A DNA stretch of 38,562 bases from Candidatus Tenebribacter davisii (GCA_030765535.1 JAVCCH010000098.1:1-38562); one strand, 5' to 3'; shown: positions 25,245 to 33,239, numbered from the stretch's first letter. Numbers and translations: made by a program. The notes: a model not told the origin generated them from the letters alone.

Positions 25245-25449
25245 CCTGATACTCCTCATTCAAAAAGGGATCATTGCTACCTGCTTCATCGAAACTTTTG
25301 GGCGCACCATCATCCCGGTGTCTATCGTGAATCAAACTATCAGCAACGAGTAAACTGCTTGTGGTGTAATCACCCTGTTTCATTCTTCCCTGTGGTTTTT
25401 TCTCAGGGAAGAATAAATTCAGCAACAATAGTAGGATAATATCAATCAT
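25228..25449 (-). CDS. Small protein with N-terminal membrane segment (73 aa)
   Basis: 73 residues: MIDIILLLLLNLFF is a hydrophobic anchor or signal segment, followed by a charged soluble region. No lipobox is evident. Not recognised. It overlaps the helicase start by 17 bases. Confidence 0.5.
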   Translation of the reverse strand: MIDIILLLLLNLFFPEKKPQGRMKQGDYTTSSLLVADSLIHDRHRDDGAPKSFDEAGSNDPFLNEEYQDGPDW

Positions 25450-25452
25450 ATA

Positions 25453-25839
25453 TTATTTCCAGCTAAATTTAATGATAGGATCAAGTGCAATTCTCCATTT
25501 AGCAATAATGGACTCAGGCACAATCTTTTTCAGTGCTGTGATTTGCACTTTTATTGTTTCTGGAAATCTTGCTGACATATCATTTTTTTTCAGATAAGCT
25601 ATGACCTTTTTCGGCTCAATCTCTGAAAACTTTTCTGATTCAGAAATAACTAATTGATCACCAGCTTCATTTTTGTATGTGCCTTTTTTGGTGAGTTCAA
25701 TTTCAGCTTTGATTTCATCCAGCCTTTTTGTAGTATCCTTTTTGATCTTGTTTAATTTGCAACCTTCAGCTATTAACGAGGCTTTCTTGCCTTTCATGAG
25801 TCTTTCTACTGGTTTTTCTTTTTTAATAATTTTTTTCAT
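25453..25839 (-). CDS. Hypothetical helical protein (128 aa)
   Basis: 128 residues, Lys-rich N-terminus and helical KIKKDTTKRLDEIKAEIELT, suggesting coiled coil. No recognised domain. AAAGGA precedes the ATG. Confidence 0.6.
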   Translation of the reverse strand: MKKIIKKEKPVERLMKGKKASLIAEGCKLNKIKKDTTKRLDEIKAEIELTKKGTYKNEAGDQLVISESEKFSEIEPKKVIAYLKKNDMSARFPETIKVQITALKKIVPESIIAKWRIALDPIIKFSWK

Positions 25840-25860
25840 AATAGTTCCTTTGTTGATAAT

Positions 25861-26079
25861 TTATTTTCGTGTTCGTTTCTTCCTGTTCACTTTTGTTTTC
25901 TTTGGTCCCGATTCAGGATTGGATTCAGCGATGCTTGCTTCACCATAATTCTTTTCAATATCCTCTACCAGTACCTTTTGCACATATGATGAAAGTGTTC
26001 GTCCATCTCTAAGCGCAAGCTCCATTATTTTTTCTTTTAATTCTTCCGGGTAGGAAAATGACAATCTTGTAGCCGCCAT
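25861..26079 (-). CDS. Second ribbon-helix-helix (CopG/Arc-like) regulator
   Basis: 72 residues from the ATG at 26079 (AAGGAG 5 bases upstream); an in-frame start at 26115 lacks an SD site. MAATRLSFSYPEELKEKIME then LALRDGRTLSSYVQKVLVED is a typical ribbon-helix-helix domain; the C-terminus is strongly basic (KKTKVNRKKRTRK). It follows a promoter packed with 20-bp repeats, so autoregulation is likely. Confidence 0.8.
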   Translation of the reverse strand: MAATRLSFSYPEELKEKIMELALRDGRTLSSYVQKVLVEDIEKNYGEASIAESNPESGPKKTKVNRKKRTRK

Positions 26080-26100
26080 AGTATCTCCTTGCTTAAAATT

Positions 26101-26174
26101 AATATAACATAACAAAAATTAATATAACATAACAAAAATTAATCCACAACATTTTTTAATTTTTGTTATGTTAT
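26101..26174 (-). promoter_or_regulatory. Operator/promoter with 20-bp repeats and a 19-bp inverted repeat
   Basis: Two exact 20-bp copies (plus strand AATATAACATAACAAAAATT) at 26101-26120 and 26121-26140. An inverted copy at 26156-26174 pairs perfectly with 26124-26142 over 19 bases around a 13-base loop. On the minus strand TTGTGG (26149-26144) and TATATT (26126-26121) are 17 apart, so the -10 lies inside a repeat. Probably the binding site of the regulator at 25861-26079. Confidence 0.65.
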
Positions 26175-26188
26175 CGGCAGTAAGTTAT

Positions 26189-26941
26189 TTATCTTCTGTT
26201 TTCCCCATCTGGTATTATAGAAGCTACACCGGCTTTTGTCCCGTTGACAGCTTTTGTGACGATTGATTCCACCAGATTTTGGATGAAATCCAATTTACCT
26301 GCAATTGCAATGGCGGCGGCAAAGGAAGCGGCATCAGCGGCGTTTTTGATTTTGTCTGATTCCAAGAAAGTATCAGATGCAAGTTTCAAAGAATTGGCAA
26401 TGACAAAATCAGAATACCCATCAATCAGCATCAAGGCTTTGATGTTCTCAGGGATTGTATCTGATTCCTGGATAACAGCTTTGATACCTGTGATTATTGA
26501 TCCACCGTACTGTACTTTGGTTGCAGTGTCTTTGGTAGTTTTTACGATTTCTTTTGCTGATTCTACTATTTTGGTAGTTTTGTCTTTTTTCATGCTTGTT
26601 GCCCCACTGTTTGATTGTTTATTATTTTTTTGGCCCAGCATAATACCACGTATATCAAGATGACGAACTGCTTTTTTTTCCATATCCAAGGAGTATCCTT
26701 GGACTGTAACTTCAGCATCTCGACCATTCGCTAAAACGGCCAATTTATCACCTTTTTCAAGTTTAAAGTTTTTGGTGAAGTAGTGGTATTTTTTGATAGC
26801 TCCTTTGAACTTGACCACAACAACAGCACCTTCGTCATTGTCAAAAAATTCATTAAAATCAGAACAATCTTCAGAACAATCTTCGTCCAGACAATCACGC
26901 AAATCTTTGTAGTTTTCAAAAATTTGATACTTGTTATTCAT
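26189..26941 (-). CDS. Hypothetical acidic protein (250 aa)
   Basis: 250 residues with an acidic Cys-containing start (DCLDEDCSEDCSDFNEFFDN), a beta-like middle and an Ala-rich helical C-terminus (AADAASFAAAIAIAGKLDFI). Not recognised; the C-terminus could be membrane-associated. AGAAGGAG precedes the ATG, and promoter P2 (27009-27037) is upstream. Confidence 0.6.
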   Translation of the reverse strand: MNNKYQIFENYKDLRDCLDEDCSEDCSDFNEFFDNDEGAVVVVKFKGAIKKYHYFTKNFKLEKGDKLAVLANGRDAEVTVQGYSLDMEKKAVRHLDIRGIMLGQKNNKQSNSGATSMKKDKTTKIVESAKEIVKTTKDTATKVQYGGSIITGIKAVIQESDTIPENIKALMLIDGYSDFVIANSLKLASDTFLESDKIKNAADAASFAAAIAIAGKLDFIQNLVESIVTKAVNGTKAGVASIIPDGENRR

Positions 26942-27008
26942 TTTTTCTCCTTCTAATTATGGCTTTATTAGCCTGTGAATCACAATTTCATTTAAATTAA
27001 CTTTACAT

Positions 27009-27037
27009 AATATAAATTAATATAGATTAAATAGCAA
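27009..27037 (-). promoter_or_regulatory. Sigma70-type promoter P2
   Basis: TTGCTA (27037-27032) and TATATT (27014-27009) on the minus strand, 17 apart. It shares the flanking AAAAAGTGTTG and AT-rich spacer with 27935-27963 and 26121-26149. Confidence 0.65.
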
Positions 27038-27063
27038 CACTTTCAAACACTTTTTAATTTATA

Positions 27064-27220
27064 TTTTATCAAGTAGACCAGCTATCCGTAGGAGGCAGAT
27101 AATTTTGTTTCTATTGCTGATCTACTTGATAAAACATAAGAAATAAGCGTCTTATGTTTGCTTTTAAGACAGTTTAGAAGTATTTTAGTATCAGTGTATC
27201 ATTTACTTCTAAACTGTCTT
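27064..27220. repeat. Block of three consecutive hairpins
   Basis: Three perfect or near-perfect inverted repeats lie end to end: 27064-27082 with 27116-27134 (18 of 19 pairs), 27132-27140 with 27151-27159 (9 pairs, 10-base loop) and 27166-27182 with 27204-27220 (17 of 17). The first loop holds CCGTAGGAGG, the same core as SD sites further right. The block fills most of the gap between the gene ending at 27225 and promoter P2. Confidence 0.75.
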
Positions 27221-27224
27221 TAAA

Positions 27225-27473
27225 TCACCTTTTATCAGTCAATCGTTTAAGGCTTTCTCTGTGGTACGGTAGTCGATAAGTTCTTTTGAAAAATCCCTTT
27301 GGAGGATAGAATGGGGTAGCTGTTAAATCAACAGCTATGTTAGAGTTTGGCGCTTCAGTTAATCCTGAGTAGTTCTTTTCGTCAGGTAAAGTGAAATCAT
27401 TTATACTCAAAATCATAGCAACAATTAGGATAACAAGAAATTTAAGGATGAAAGTCATTATTTTCTTGATCAT
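27225..27473 (-). CDS. Small membrane-anchored protein (82 aa)
   Basis: From the ATG at 27473 (AAAGGTG upstream; a GTG at 27482 is the alternative). N-terminal MIKKIMTFILKFLVILIVAM is a signal or anchor helix; the rest is soluble with Pro- and Tyr-rich stretches. No cleavage motif is clear. It overlaps the preceding gene. Confidence 0.5.
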   Translation of the reverse strand: MIKKIMTFILKFLVILIVAMILSINDFTLPDEKNYSGLTEAPNSNIAVDLTATPFYPPKGFFKRTYRLPYHRESLKRLTDKR

Positions 27474-27750
27474 CTTCAGCACCTTTTATTATTATGGTTC
27501 GTTCCCCGTCAATGATTTTTACATCAGGCAATTGCCCCATTATCAATTCAAAAGAAATTCTTAATTCATTGTATTTTTCTTGAAGAATCGTTTTCTCTTT
27601 CAGGCAGGTTTTTAACGCTATTAAATGATACCCCCCTTCATCCATTCTCTTTCTGCATCTTTTTAGGGTTTCCAGAGCTTCTTGATGTTTGTAATGGAGC
27701 TTCTTGTATCTCTCGAACCATTTATTAGACTTTTCTTTAAAAGGCCACAT
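27442..27750 (-). CDS. Hypothetical coiled-coil protein (102 aa)
   Basis: 102 residues: Trp/Lys-rich start, then helical YKKLHYKHQEALETLKRCRK, and a LIMGQLPDVKIIDGERTIII end. Not recognised; its layout beside small membrane proteins resembles lysis accessory genes, but this is only an analogy. Confidence 0.55.
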   Translation of the reverse strand: MWPFKEKSNKWFERYKKLHYKHQEALETLKRCRKRMDEGGYHLIALKTCLKEKTILQEKYNELRISFELIMGQLPDVKIIDGERTIIIKGAEDDQENNDFHP

Positions 27751-27751
27751 A

Positions 27752-27892
27752 CTAATTCCCCCATATTTTTGTTGCCGCGGTACAAATCATACCAGTCATA
27801 ATTATATCAGGAAGCCAGGTAATAAATAAAAAAGCCAGCAATATTTCCTCATTAAATTTGTGACTTGCCCAAATCACTCCCAGCGATATCAT
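27752..27892 (-). CDS. Small membrane protein (46 aa)
   Basis: 46 residues from an ATG with AAGGA upstream: MISLGVIWASHKFNEEILLA, then FLFITWLPDIIMTGMIC. One transmembrane helix is likely. The stop lies directly before the 27750 start. Confidence 0.5.
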   Translation of the reverse strand: MISLGVIWASHKFNEEILLAFLFITWLPDIIMTGMICTAATKIWGN

Positions 27893-27934
27893 TTTATTCC
27901 TTATGTATTAATTATTTACTACATTATTTACTAC

Positions 27935-27963
27935 ATTATAAATTAATAAAAATTAATAGTCAA
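27935..27963 (-). promoter_or_regulatory. Sigma70-type promoter P3
   Basis: TTGACT (27963-27958) and TATAAT (27940-27935) on the minus strand, 17 apart, about 43 bases before the start at 27892. Confidence 0.8.
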
Positions 27964-27992
27964 CACTTTTTAATCGTGCTAAAATAGTCTGT

Positions 27993-28213
<221 letters not shown>

Positions 28214-28228
28214 TTATTTTCTCCTTTA

Positions 28229-28597
28229 CTAATATCCAAAAACAAGATTAACCAGTTCTGTTGATTCTTTCCAATCTTCTTCATCCCCATCTGAAAATAG
28301 TTCAATTGTATTCGGGGAATGGTGCTTGTATATCAAAAGACAAGCACAAACCAATAAATCATATGGTTTCTGGGCAGTTTTGCAAAACTGGAATCCGAAT
28401 CCATCAGATCCTTTTCTTTCCAAAAGAAATGTTTCATGTCCATCATCACCAAGCCCATTGAAACATATATCATCTAAAAAAGGGTGCGCTTCAATTAGGA
28501 TGCTGGTATTACGTAATACCTTTTTACAATCTTCTACAATTTTTTCCCAAATTTCTTCAGGTACTTCTGTGTGTGGAAAGTAATGTGTATATCCCAT
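28229..28597 (-). CDS. Phage protein of the GYTHY family (122 aa)
   Basis: 122 residues beginning MGYTHYFPHTEVPEEIWEKI, a start shared by a common phage/bacterial hypothetical family (often GYTHYW). Function unknown. AAGGAG 8 bases before the ATG. Confidence 0.65.
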   Translation of the reverse strand: MGYTHYFPHTEVPEEIWEKIVEDCKKVLRNTSILIEAHPFLDDICFNGLGDDGHETFLLERKGSDGFGFQFCKTAQKPYDLLVCACLLIYKHHSPNTIELFSDGDEEDWKESTELVNLVFGY

Positions 28598-28620
28598 AAT
28601 ATTATCTCCTTATTTGCTGT

Positions 28621-28947
28621 TTACCGGCTCATTATATAAGCAATTAATGATGTTCCAGTTTCAATTATTTTTGCCACACCTGTCCAATTTCCTTGATCCG
28701 CTTTCCATGTCAAATCAAGATAATCCCCTTTCATTTGGAGATTTGACAGAGCATGGGATATTCCATTACCGCCCAGCAGAAACACCCGGAATTCACCATC
28801 TTCCTTTTGTTTGAATACAAGCCTGTTTTTGTTATCGCACATACAGGACACCAGATCAAACACAACCTCCTTTGCATCTTGTTTGATTGGGCTGAGATCC
28901 GGTTTTATGCCTTTATTTCTATCTTTCCTAAGATCTTCCCATTTCAT
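28621..28947 (-). CDS. Hypothetical protein (108 aa)
   Basis: 108 residues, beta-rich second half (FRVFLLGGNGISHALSNLQM). Not recognised. Its start shares one base with the upstream stop (TAATG). Confidence 0.6.
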   Translation of the reverse strand: MKWEDLRKDRNKGIKPDLSPIKQDAKEVVFDLVSCMCDNKNRLVFKQKEDGEFRVFLLGGNGISHALSNLQMKGDYLDLTWKADQGNWTGVAKIIETGTSLIAYIMSR

Positions 28948-29228
28948 TATTCTTCCCCCAGTCTCATGTAGATATGTTCCCTTACAATTTCAGGGAGATC
29001 ATCAATGCCTATTTTAGTTCCCAAGTGGTGATTACTACCATTCGGATTAAACGAACATGTTCTAAATTGGCTGAACCCTTGTGGACTATTAGGATCATCA
29101 CTTAATCCCAAAGCATCGTGAAACCTTCTCCCAGATACAGCAGATACGGAAACATCATCAAAAACAACTGTGTATCTATCAAAAGATTCTCCATCATTAT
29201 CAAATACACCTAATATTTTTATAGCCAT
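28947..29228 (-). CDS. Phage conserved hypothetical (93 aa)
   Basis: 93 residues from the ATG at 29228 with GGAGGTC upstream; the longer frame to 29264 has no SD site. MAIKILGVFDN...YTVVFDD, GFSQFRTCS and HLGTKIGIDDLPEIV resemble a widespread phage family of unknown function ('...hLGKrI...LP'). It overlaps the upstream stop. Confidence 0.65.
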   Translation of the reverse strand: MAIKILGVFDNDGESFDRYTVVFDDVSVSAVSGRRFHDALGLSDDPNSPQGFSQFRTCSFNPNGSNHHLGTKIGIDDLPEIVREHIYMRLGEE

Positions 29229-29653
29229 TTGTTGACCTCCTTCCAGGCAGATACCATCACACATCCCCCGTCTAATGGGTACGTGGTAAATGTTGAATAT
29301 CTAACATTACTGTAATCAAGACCAGATATTTGCACCAAGTTATTCAGCCAGGTTTGTGGAAGGGCTGTATCAAAAGGACAGACAATCCCTATATCTTCTG
29401 CCAGTTTATCTTTCTGAAGATCCATTTCCAGAAGTTCTTCCCATGTATATTCTTTATAATTCATTATGTATTCATTATGTATTCTCCTGTGGGCACGGCA
29501 AGATGCTTTACCCAATTCTATTATTTTATCCAAATTATCAGGATACCAAGAATTTTCAATGGATTCCACGGACATATCATTTATCTTTCCTACATACATA
29601 TCACATTTGCACATAAGAAAGTGAATCAGGATTGCTTTTTCGTGGTCTGTCAT
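29219..29653 (-). CDS. Hypothetical protein (144 aa)
   Basis: 144 residues: helical first half and a conserved-looking end (LDYSNVRYSTFTTYPLDGG). Not recognised. SD TATAGGAGG 12 bases before the ATG. Confidence 0.6.
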   Translation of the reverse strand: MTDHEKAILIHFLMCKCDMYVGKINDMSVESIENSWYPDNLDKIIELGKASCRAHRRIHNEYIMNYKEYTWEELLEMDLQKDKLAEDIGIVCPFDTALPQTWLNNLVQISGLDYSNVRYSTFTTYPLDGGCVMVSAWKEVNKWL

Positions 29654-29656
29654 TAT

Positions 29657-30201
29657 TTACCGTCCTCCTATATTTTCTTTTACCCATTTATGTGCTGGAC
29701 TATTGAGATCACTTTTATCCCAATCAACACACTGCTCTCCAGCTAATCTGGCACAAACAGCATTTCCAAATTCCCTATATTGCCCGAGACTTTTAACTTT
29801 CATATCTACTTTTATCTGTGATATCCATTTATTGCTATTTTATTCCAATAAACTCCTTTAACTCCAGAAATATTATTTTTTGGGTTTCCCCTATTTCTTC
29901 CGTTATACTTAGTATTGGTTTCTCTAAGATTATCAATCCAATTATGGTATCTGACTTGATCTTTATGGTCAATATCCCCTTCAGGCCATTTACCATGAAC
30001 ATAAAGCCAAGCAAGTCTATGTGCTTGATAGGATTTCCCATTTATTTTTATTCTGACATAAGAAAATTGAGTATATTTAAGAATACCACCAATTTTAGAT
30101 CTACTTTTCGGGCGTACTACTTTCCATCTAAATAGTCCTGTAAATGAATTATAAGATAATTGACGATGTAATTCTGCATAGGTAAGTTTGGATTCTTTCA
30201 T
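29657..30201 (-). CDS. HNH-AP2 homing-type endonuclease, broken by a frame change
   Basis: ATG at 30201. The first 120 residues hold an HNH core (GKSYQAHRLAWLYVHGKWPE, then GDIDHKDQVRYHNWIDNLR) and the start of an AP2 domain (SGVKGVYW). The frame closes at 29812, but adding one base at the TTT of 29828-29830 continues KWISQIKVDMKVKSLGQY...NAVCARLAGEQCV to 29657, giving 181 residues. The AP2 tail matches that of 21394-21822 (NAVCARL). A free-standing homing nuclease; its apparent truncation is probably an assembly error. Confidence 0.8.
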
Positions 30202-30322
30202 GATAACCCCCGTTTAAGGTTACGTTATAAGATATGTGGAAGACAAGTAACGTGCTTGCTTTTCGGGTTGCATTCCCTATCCACATAAATAGTATACTAA
30301 ATTATAACGGGGATTACAATAA

Positions 30323-30571
30323 CTATTCTGACTCACATTTACCACATAAATAATCAGGTCCGTAAGCATCGCCAACATAGTTCCCATGAGGGCAGATATC
30401 GCCTGGAGTATTTCTCCATCCCTGTGGGTACTGCTCTTTGAATTCATTTTCACATTCTTGGCACATGAGTCTTTCCCCATTAACTCCAGTAGTTCCACAT
30501 TTGGATTTAATCTCTTTTGTCTGCCATCCAGCGTGAACCCATTGACTTACAAAATTTTTACATCTTGGCAT
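30323..30571 (-). CDS. Small Cys-rich protein (82 aa)
   Basis: 82 residues with MCQECENEF, DICPHGN and YLCGKCESE, a probable zinc-binding fold. GGGAGAGAG precedes the ATG. A frame shadow on the same strand (30277-30498) was not used. Confidence 0.6.
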   Translation of the reverse strand: MPRCKNFVSQWVHAGWQTKEIKSKCGTTGVNGERLMCQECENEFKEQYPQGWRNTPGDICPHGNYVGDAYGPDYLCGKCESE

Positions 30572-30582
30572 TTTCTCTCTCC

Positions 30583-30825
30583 CTAATCAAACATGGTTAA
30601 TTCAGGATCAGAATCTTCACCCCATCTGGCATTTAAATTCTGCTCTATCCAAACGTCAGCGGATTCCTTCATGGACTTCATCATTTTTGGAAGTGATCCG
30701 CCATTATCGGCATAAAGATCTTCCCAATCAGACGAATCACTACACTCAACAATGGAATCATACCCCTTGTTATAATTCTTTTCTGCAAAATCTTTGCATT
30801 GCTGGATAATTTCTTCTTTAGTCAT
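30583..30825 (-). CDS. Small acidic hypothetical protein (80 aa)
   Basis: 80 residues from the ATG at 30825 (GAGGAG upstream); acidic (MTKEEIIQQCKDFAEKNYNK ... ELTMFD). Not recognised. Confidence 0.6.
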   Translation of the reverse strand: MTKEEIIQQCKDFAEKNYNKGYDSIVECSDSSDWEDLYADNGGSLPKMMKSMKESADVWIEQNLNARWGEDSDPELTMFD

Positions 30826-30826
30826 T

Positions 30827-31039
30827 TCATTCTCCTCTTTTACCATAAATCATTTCAGCCCCAAATTTTCTGGCTTCCATTACATCATTATATTCCACTA
30901 TTAATTCATCCCTGTATACTTCAAGATCAGCATAGGACATGGCATCAAGACTTTCAAAGGGTGTATAATTACCATTGATCTTCTCGATTAGCATTTGAAT
31001 GGTAACGATGATGGACATTTTAACTACTGGATTTGTCAT
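30827..31039 (-). CDS. Small hypothetical protein (70 aa)
   Basis: 70 residues, helical (MLIEKINGNY ... DLEVYRDELIVEYNDVMEAR). AAAAGGAG 10 bases upstream of the ATG. Not recognised. Confidence 0.6.
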   Translation of the reverse strand: MTNPVVKMSIIVTIQMLIEKINGNYTPFESLDAMSYADLEVYRDELIVEYNDVMEARKFGAEMIYGKRGE

Positions 31040-31111
31040 TTTTATTTTCTCCTTTTAATAGATTAATACCTTAATAGACAGCATCTCCCAATTATGCCGT
31101 CAGTTAAAGAA

Positions 31112-31327
31112 TTATTTCTTAGGTGCTTCTTCTGCCAATTGCAATCCGATTTGAATTCCCTTCAATACCATATATGCTTCACGGGTAGTGATGCCACAAT
31201 TATAACACTCATCTTGTTTGGCATTATCAATGGCATAGGCATCGTTTCTATGACAGACATGGACAATTTTGTTTGGTGTGTTCAGAGTCTTGGTTAAACG
31301 CTCAACCATTTTTTGATTAATTCTCAT
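31112..31327 (-). CDS. Small Cys/His protein (71 aa)
   Basis: 71 residues with HVCHRND and DECYNCGITT, a possible single zinc site. SD AGGAGGTC is 4 bases before the ATG. Not recognised. Confidence 0.6.
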   Translation of the reverse strand: MRINQKMVERLTKTLNTPNKIVHVCHRNDAYAIDNAKQDECYNCGITTREAYMVLKGIQIGLQLAEEAPKK

Positions 31328-31336
31328 TTTGACCTC

Positions 31337-31543
31337 CTAATACAGTTGGCTTGCATTAAGTTGGCAATACAAAGGACGAGTCCAACCACTTCCTTTAACA
31401 GATATCCACAATTTCCCATATCCGTTACATAATAGACAAGGTGCATCATCACCATGTATTGCGCCCATCCCTTTGCAGTTTGGGCATTTTCCCTGCTTTG
31501 CTTTTTCTGCCTTTTCCTTGGATTTATTATACACCATTACCAT
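31337..31543 (-). CDS. DnaJ-type zinc-ribbon protein (68 aa)
   Basis: 68 residues from the ATG at 31543 (AGGAGG upstream; the longer frame to 31615 is not supported). CPNCKGMGAIHGDDAPCLLC followed by NGYG carries the two CxxCxGxG zinc motifs of DnaJ. Related in kind to 23090-23293. Confidence 0.65.
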   Translation of the reverse strand: MVMVYNKSKEKAEKAKQGKCPNCKGMGAIHGDDAPCLLCNGYGKLWISVKGSGWTRPLYCQLNASQLY

Positions 31544-31556
31544 ATTATTTGACCTC

Positions 31557-31823
31557 CTATGTATTCCAAACATTAATAGTATGCCCAACTTCTCTGTTTT
31601 CGTATTCCCATCCAATTATGTTGGTTCCTGCACCGGATTGTATTTTTTTCTTTAGGGTAAATTTAACCTTGCGATTTGTCCATTGAGATACAATACCAAG
31701 TTTATCGAATACTTTTCCTGGTGGAATACCCAAGGTGCTGGCATCCTGGGAAAACGATTTCTTTTTCTTATCAAACAGAAATTGGTCGGTATTGAATACG
31801 TTTTTGCCATTATAGAATTTCAT
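31557..31823 (-). CDS. Small hypothetical protein (88 aa)
   Basis: 88 residues from the ATG at 31823, overlapping the upstream membrane peptide's stop (ATGA). MKFYNGKNVFNTDQFLFDKK, basic middle. Not recognised. Confidence 0.55.
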   Translation of the reverse strand: MKFYNGKNVFNTDQFLFDKKKKSFSQDASTLGIPPGKVFDKLGIVSQWTNRKVKFTLKKKIQSGAGTNIIGWEYENREVGHTINVWNT

Positions 31824-31951
31824 GATCTCACAGCCCCGTTTATCCATAATCCGATACCAATAAATATTCCAGCATACATGATACAGTTTCCAAAATGAAC
31901 AAGAGAATCACCAAGCACGATTATAGATTGCCCTAATATATCAATATTCAT
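31820..31951 (-). CDS. Small membrane protein (43 aa)
   Basis: 43 residues: MNIDILGQSIIVLGDSLVHF then CIMYAGIFIGIGLWINGAV, one likely transmembrane helix. SD AAGGAG is 7 bases before the ATG and the stop overlaps the next start. Confidence 0.6.
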   Translation of the reverse strand: MNIDILGQSIIVLGDSLVHFGNCIMYAGIFIGIGLWINGAVRS

Positions 31952-31952
31952 T

Positions 31953-32069
31953 TTAATTCTCCTTCAATTGTCGGATCTCTTCCTGAATTGCCATTATAAC
32001 CCATTCTCGTTCTTCAGTTTCAAGAACAGTTTCCAACGCCTTCAAGTGATCTCGTTTTCTTCTGCTCAT
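31953..32069 (-). CDS. Small helical protein (38 aa)
   Basis: 38 residues from the ATG at 32069: MSRRKRDHLKALETVLETEE, then REWVIMAIQEEIRQLKEN. AAAGGAG lies upstream and ATGA overlaps the upstream stop, so this short start is preferred over 32183. A short coiled coil is likely. Confidence 0.55.
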   Translation of the reverse strand: MSRRKRDHLKALETVLETEEREWVIMAIQEEIRQLKEN

Positions 32070-32473
32070 GTTTTCATCTCCTTTCCATGGGCAGGTTTGC
32101 CCCAAGGTCTCAGAGTACCTTTCCAGAAATGGTTTGAATTGAACAGATTGCCTTCCCGTATATATTTGGGCATTTGCTCCCATTTACTTACATAAACCAC
32201 CCTTCCAGCCCTGTTGGTGTAGAAGTGTTTCCACTCCACCAATTCGGTTTGGATCTGATTAAACAAAGTATCAGAAATTCCAGAGATTTCCCCCTTGTAA
32301 TAAGATGACAATCTTTTATAGGAATTGGTTTCATAAACCTTGGTAGATTTATTGGCTACAAATTCATTGCAGGACATTTCAAATAGTCTGGCATGTCGAT
32401 AGGAATCCAGCAACATAGCTTTGGATATCTGGAAGTGATTGTATTGGGTTGTTGCCCATTTTGATGATGGCAT
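32066..32473 (-). CDS. Hypothetical protein (135 aa)
   Basis: 135 residues from the second of two adjacent ATGs, which is better spaced from the SD GTAGGAGG. Aromatic- and Lys-rich (HFWKGTLRPWGKPAHGKEMK). Not recognised. First gene after the promoter at 32511-32539. Confidence 0.6.
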   Translation of the reverse strand: MPSSKWATTQYNHFQISKAMLLDSYRHARLFEMSCNEFVANKSTKVYETNSYKRLSSYYKGEISGISDTLFNQIQTELVEWKHFYTNRAGRVVYVSKWEQMPKYIREGNLFNSNHFWKGTLRPWGKPAHGKEMKT

Positions 32474-32477
32474 CATA

Positions 32478-32489
32478 ACCTCCTACGGT
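32478..32489 (-). promoter_or_regulatory. Extended SD motif ACCGTAGGAGGT, copy 1
   Basis: Twelve-base motif directly before the start at 32473. The same motif precedes the genes at 34218 and 35602, and its ACCGTAGGA core recurs in the palindromes of 33.2-38.2 kb. Confidence 0.6.
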
Positions 32490-32510
32490 TTTATAAAAAT
32501 TATCTGTAAA

Positions 32511-32539
32511 ATTGTATTACAAAAGTATCAATATGTCAA
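32511..32539 (-). promoter_or_regulatory. Sigma70-type promoter of the small-gene operon
   Basis: TTGACA (32539-32534) and TACAAT (32516-32511) on the minus strand, 17 bases apart, about 38 bases before the first gene. Confidence 0.8.
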
Positions 32540-32632
32540 AAATACACGCTTTAATTCTTTGTTTAAGACTGTTTTGACAATTAAACACAGTATCGTATCA
32601 AAACAAGCTTAAATGAGCTTAAATGAGTTATT

Positions 32633-32926
32633 TTAAAATTTACCAGAACAGATCTCATCTAATGCCCGCAAGACCAGCAATTTGAAATCTTTTGCCTTGA
32701 TTTCATAATATTCTGCTCCTGCTTCTCCACCATCACTAAGCAGGCAATTCCAAACAAAACCTTCCCAATCAGGTTGGGGCTGGATAAGAATCAATGCCTT
32801 TGTTTCATCCAAGATTTTTTTCCAATCCACTTTCTTTTCCTGTACTTCAATTAATATGACCCTATTGTATGGGTCATTATGGAGCGAACATGCTCCTTTT
32901 TCTAAGGTATTCCAATAGTCTTCCAT
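32633..32926 (-). CDS. Hypothetical protein (97 aa)
   Basis: 97 residues, mixed fold (VILIEVQEKKVDWKKILDET ... LLVLRALDEICSG). AAAGGAGG 7 bases before the ATG. Not recognised. Confidence 0.6.
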   Translation of the reverse strand: MEDYWNTLEKGACSLHNDPYNRVILIEVQEKKVDWKKILDETKALILIQPQPDWEGFVWNCLLSDGGEAGAEYYEIKAKDFKLLVLRALDEICSGKF

Positions 32927-33018
32927 GATAAACCTCCTTTTGTGGTTAATTGCAATTAAGACCTAATTAAGACCTTATGTGGGAACACTTCCCATAATGT
33001 TCCCTGATAATGAATTAA

Positions 33019-33239
33019 TTATAGTTTATTTAATATTTTTATCGGGATATCAATTTTATTAACTTTTACAGGTTCAGGGTACCATTCTTTTGTGGATTTC
33101 TGAACCGCTTTCCCTGCTGTACTTCCATCATATCCGGTATGAATAGATGCGTAAAAACTTCCATTTTCAATTGTTTTGTGATCCTACCGTATGCCACAAA
33201 ATCTCTACCCTCTTGTTTAATGTAATCACCGATTTCCAT
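33019..33239 (-). CDS. Small hypothetical protein (73 aa), broken by a frame change
   Basis: ATG at 33239: MEIGDYIKQEGRDFVAYGRI; adding one base at the TTTT of 33174-33177 continues TIENGSFYASIHTGYDGSTA and PEPVKVNKIDIPIKIL to 33019. The uncorrected frame gives a shorter, composition-odd tail. Function unknown. Confidence 0.6.

Noticed and set aside
30277-30498. 73-codon minus-strand frame
   Set aside because: Overlaps the Cys-rich protein at 30323-30571, which has an SD site and a plausible zinc fold.
31040-31111. Nine-codon frame with GGGAG upstream
   Set aside because: Very short, no conserved context, and the gap is small.
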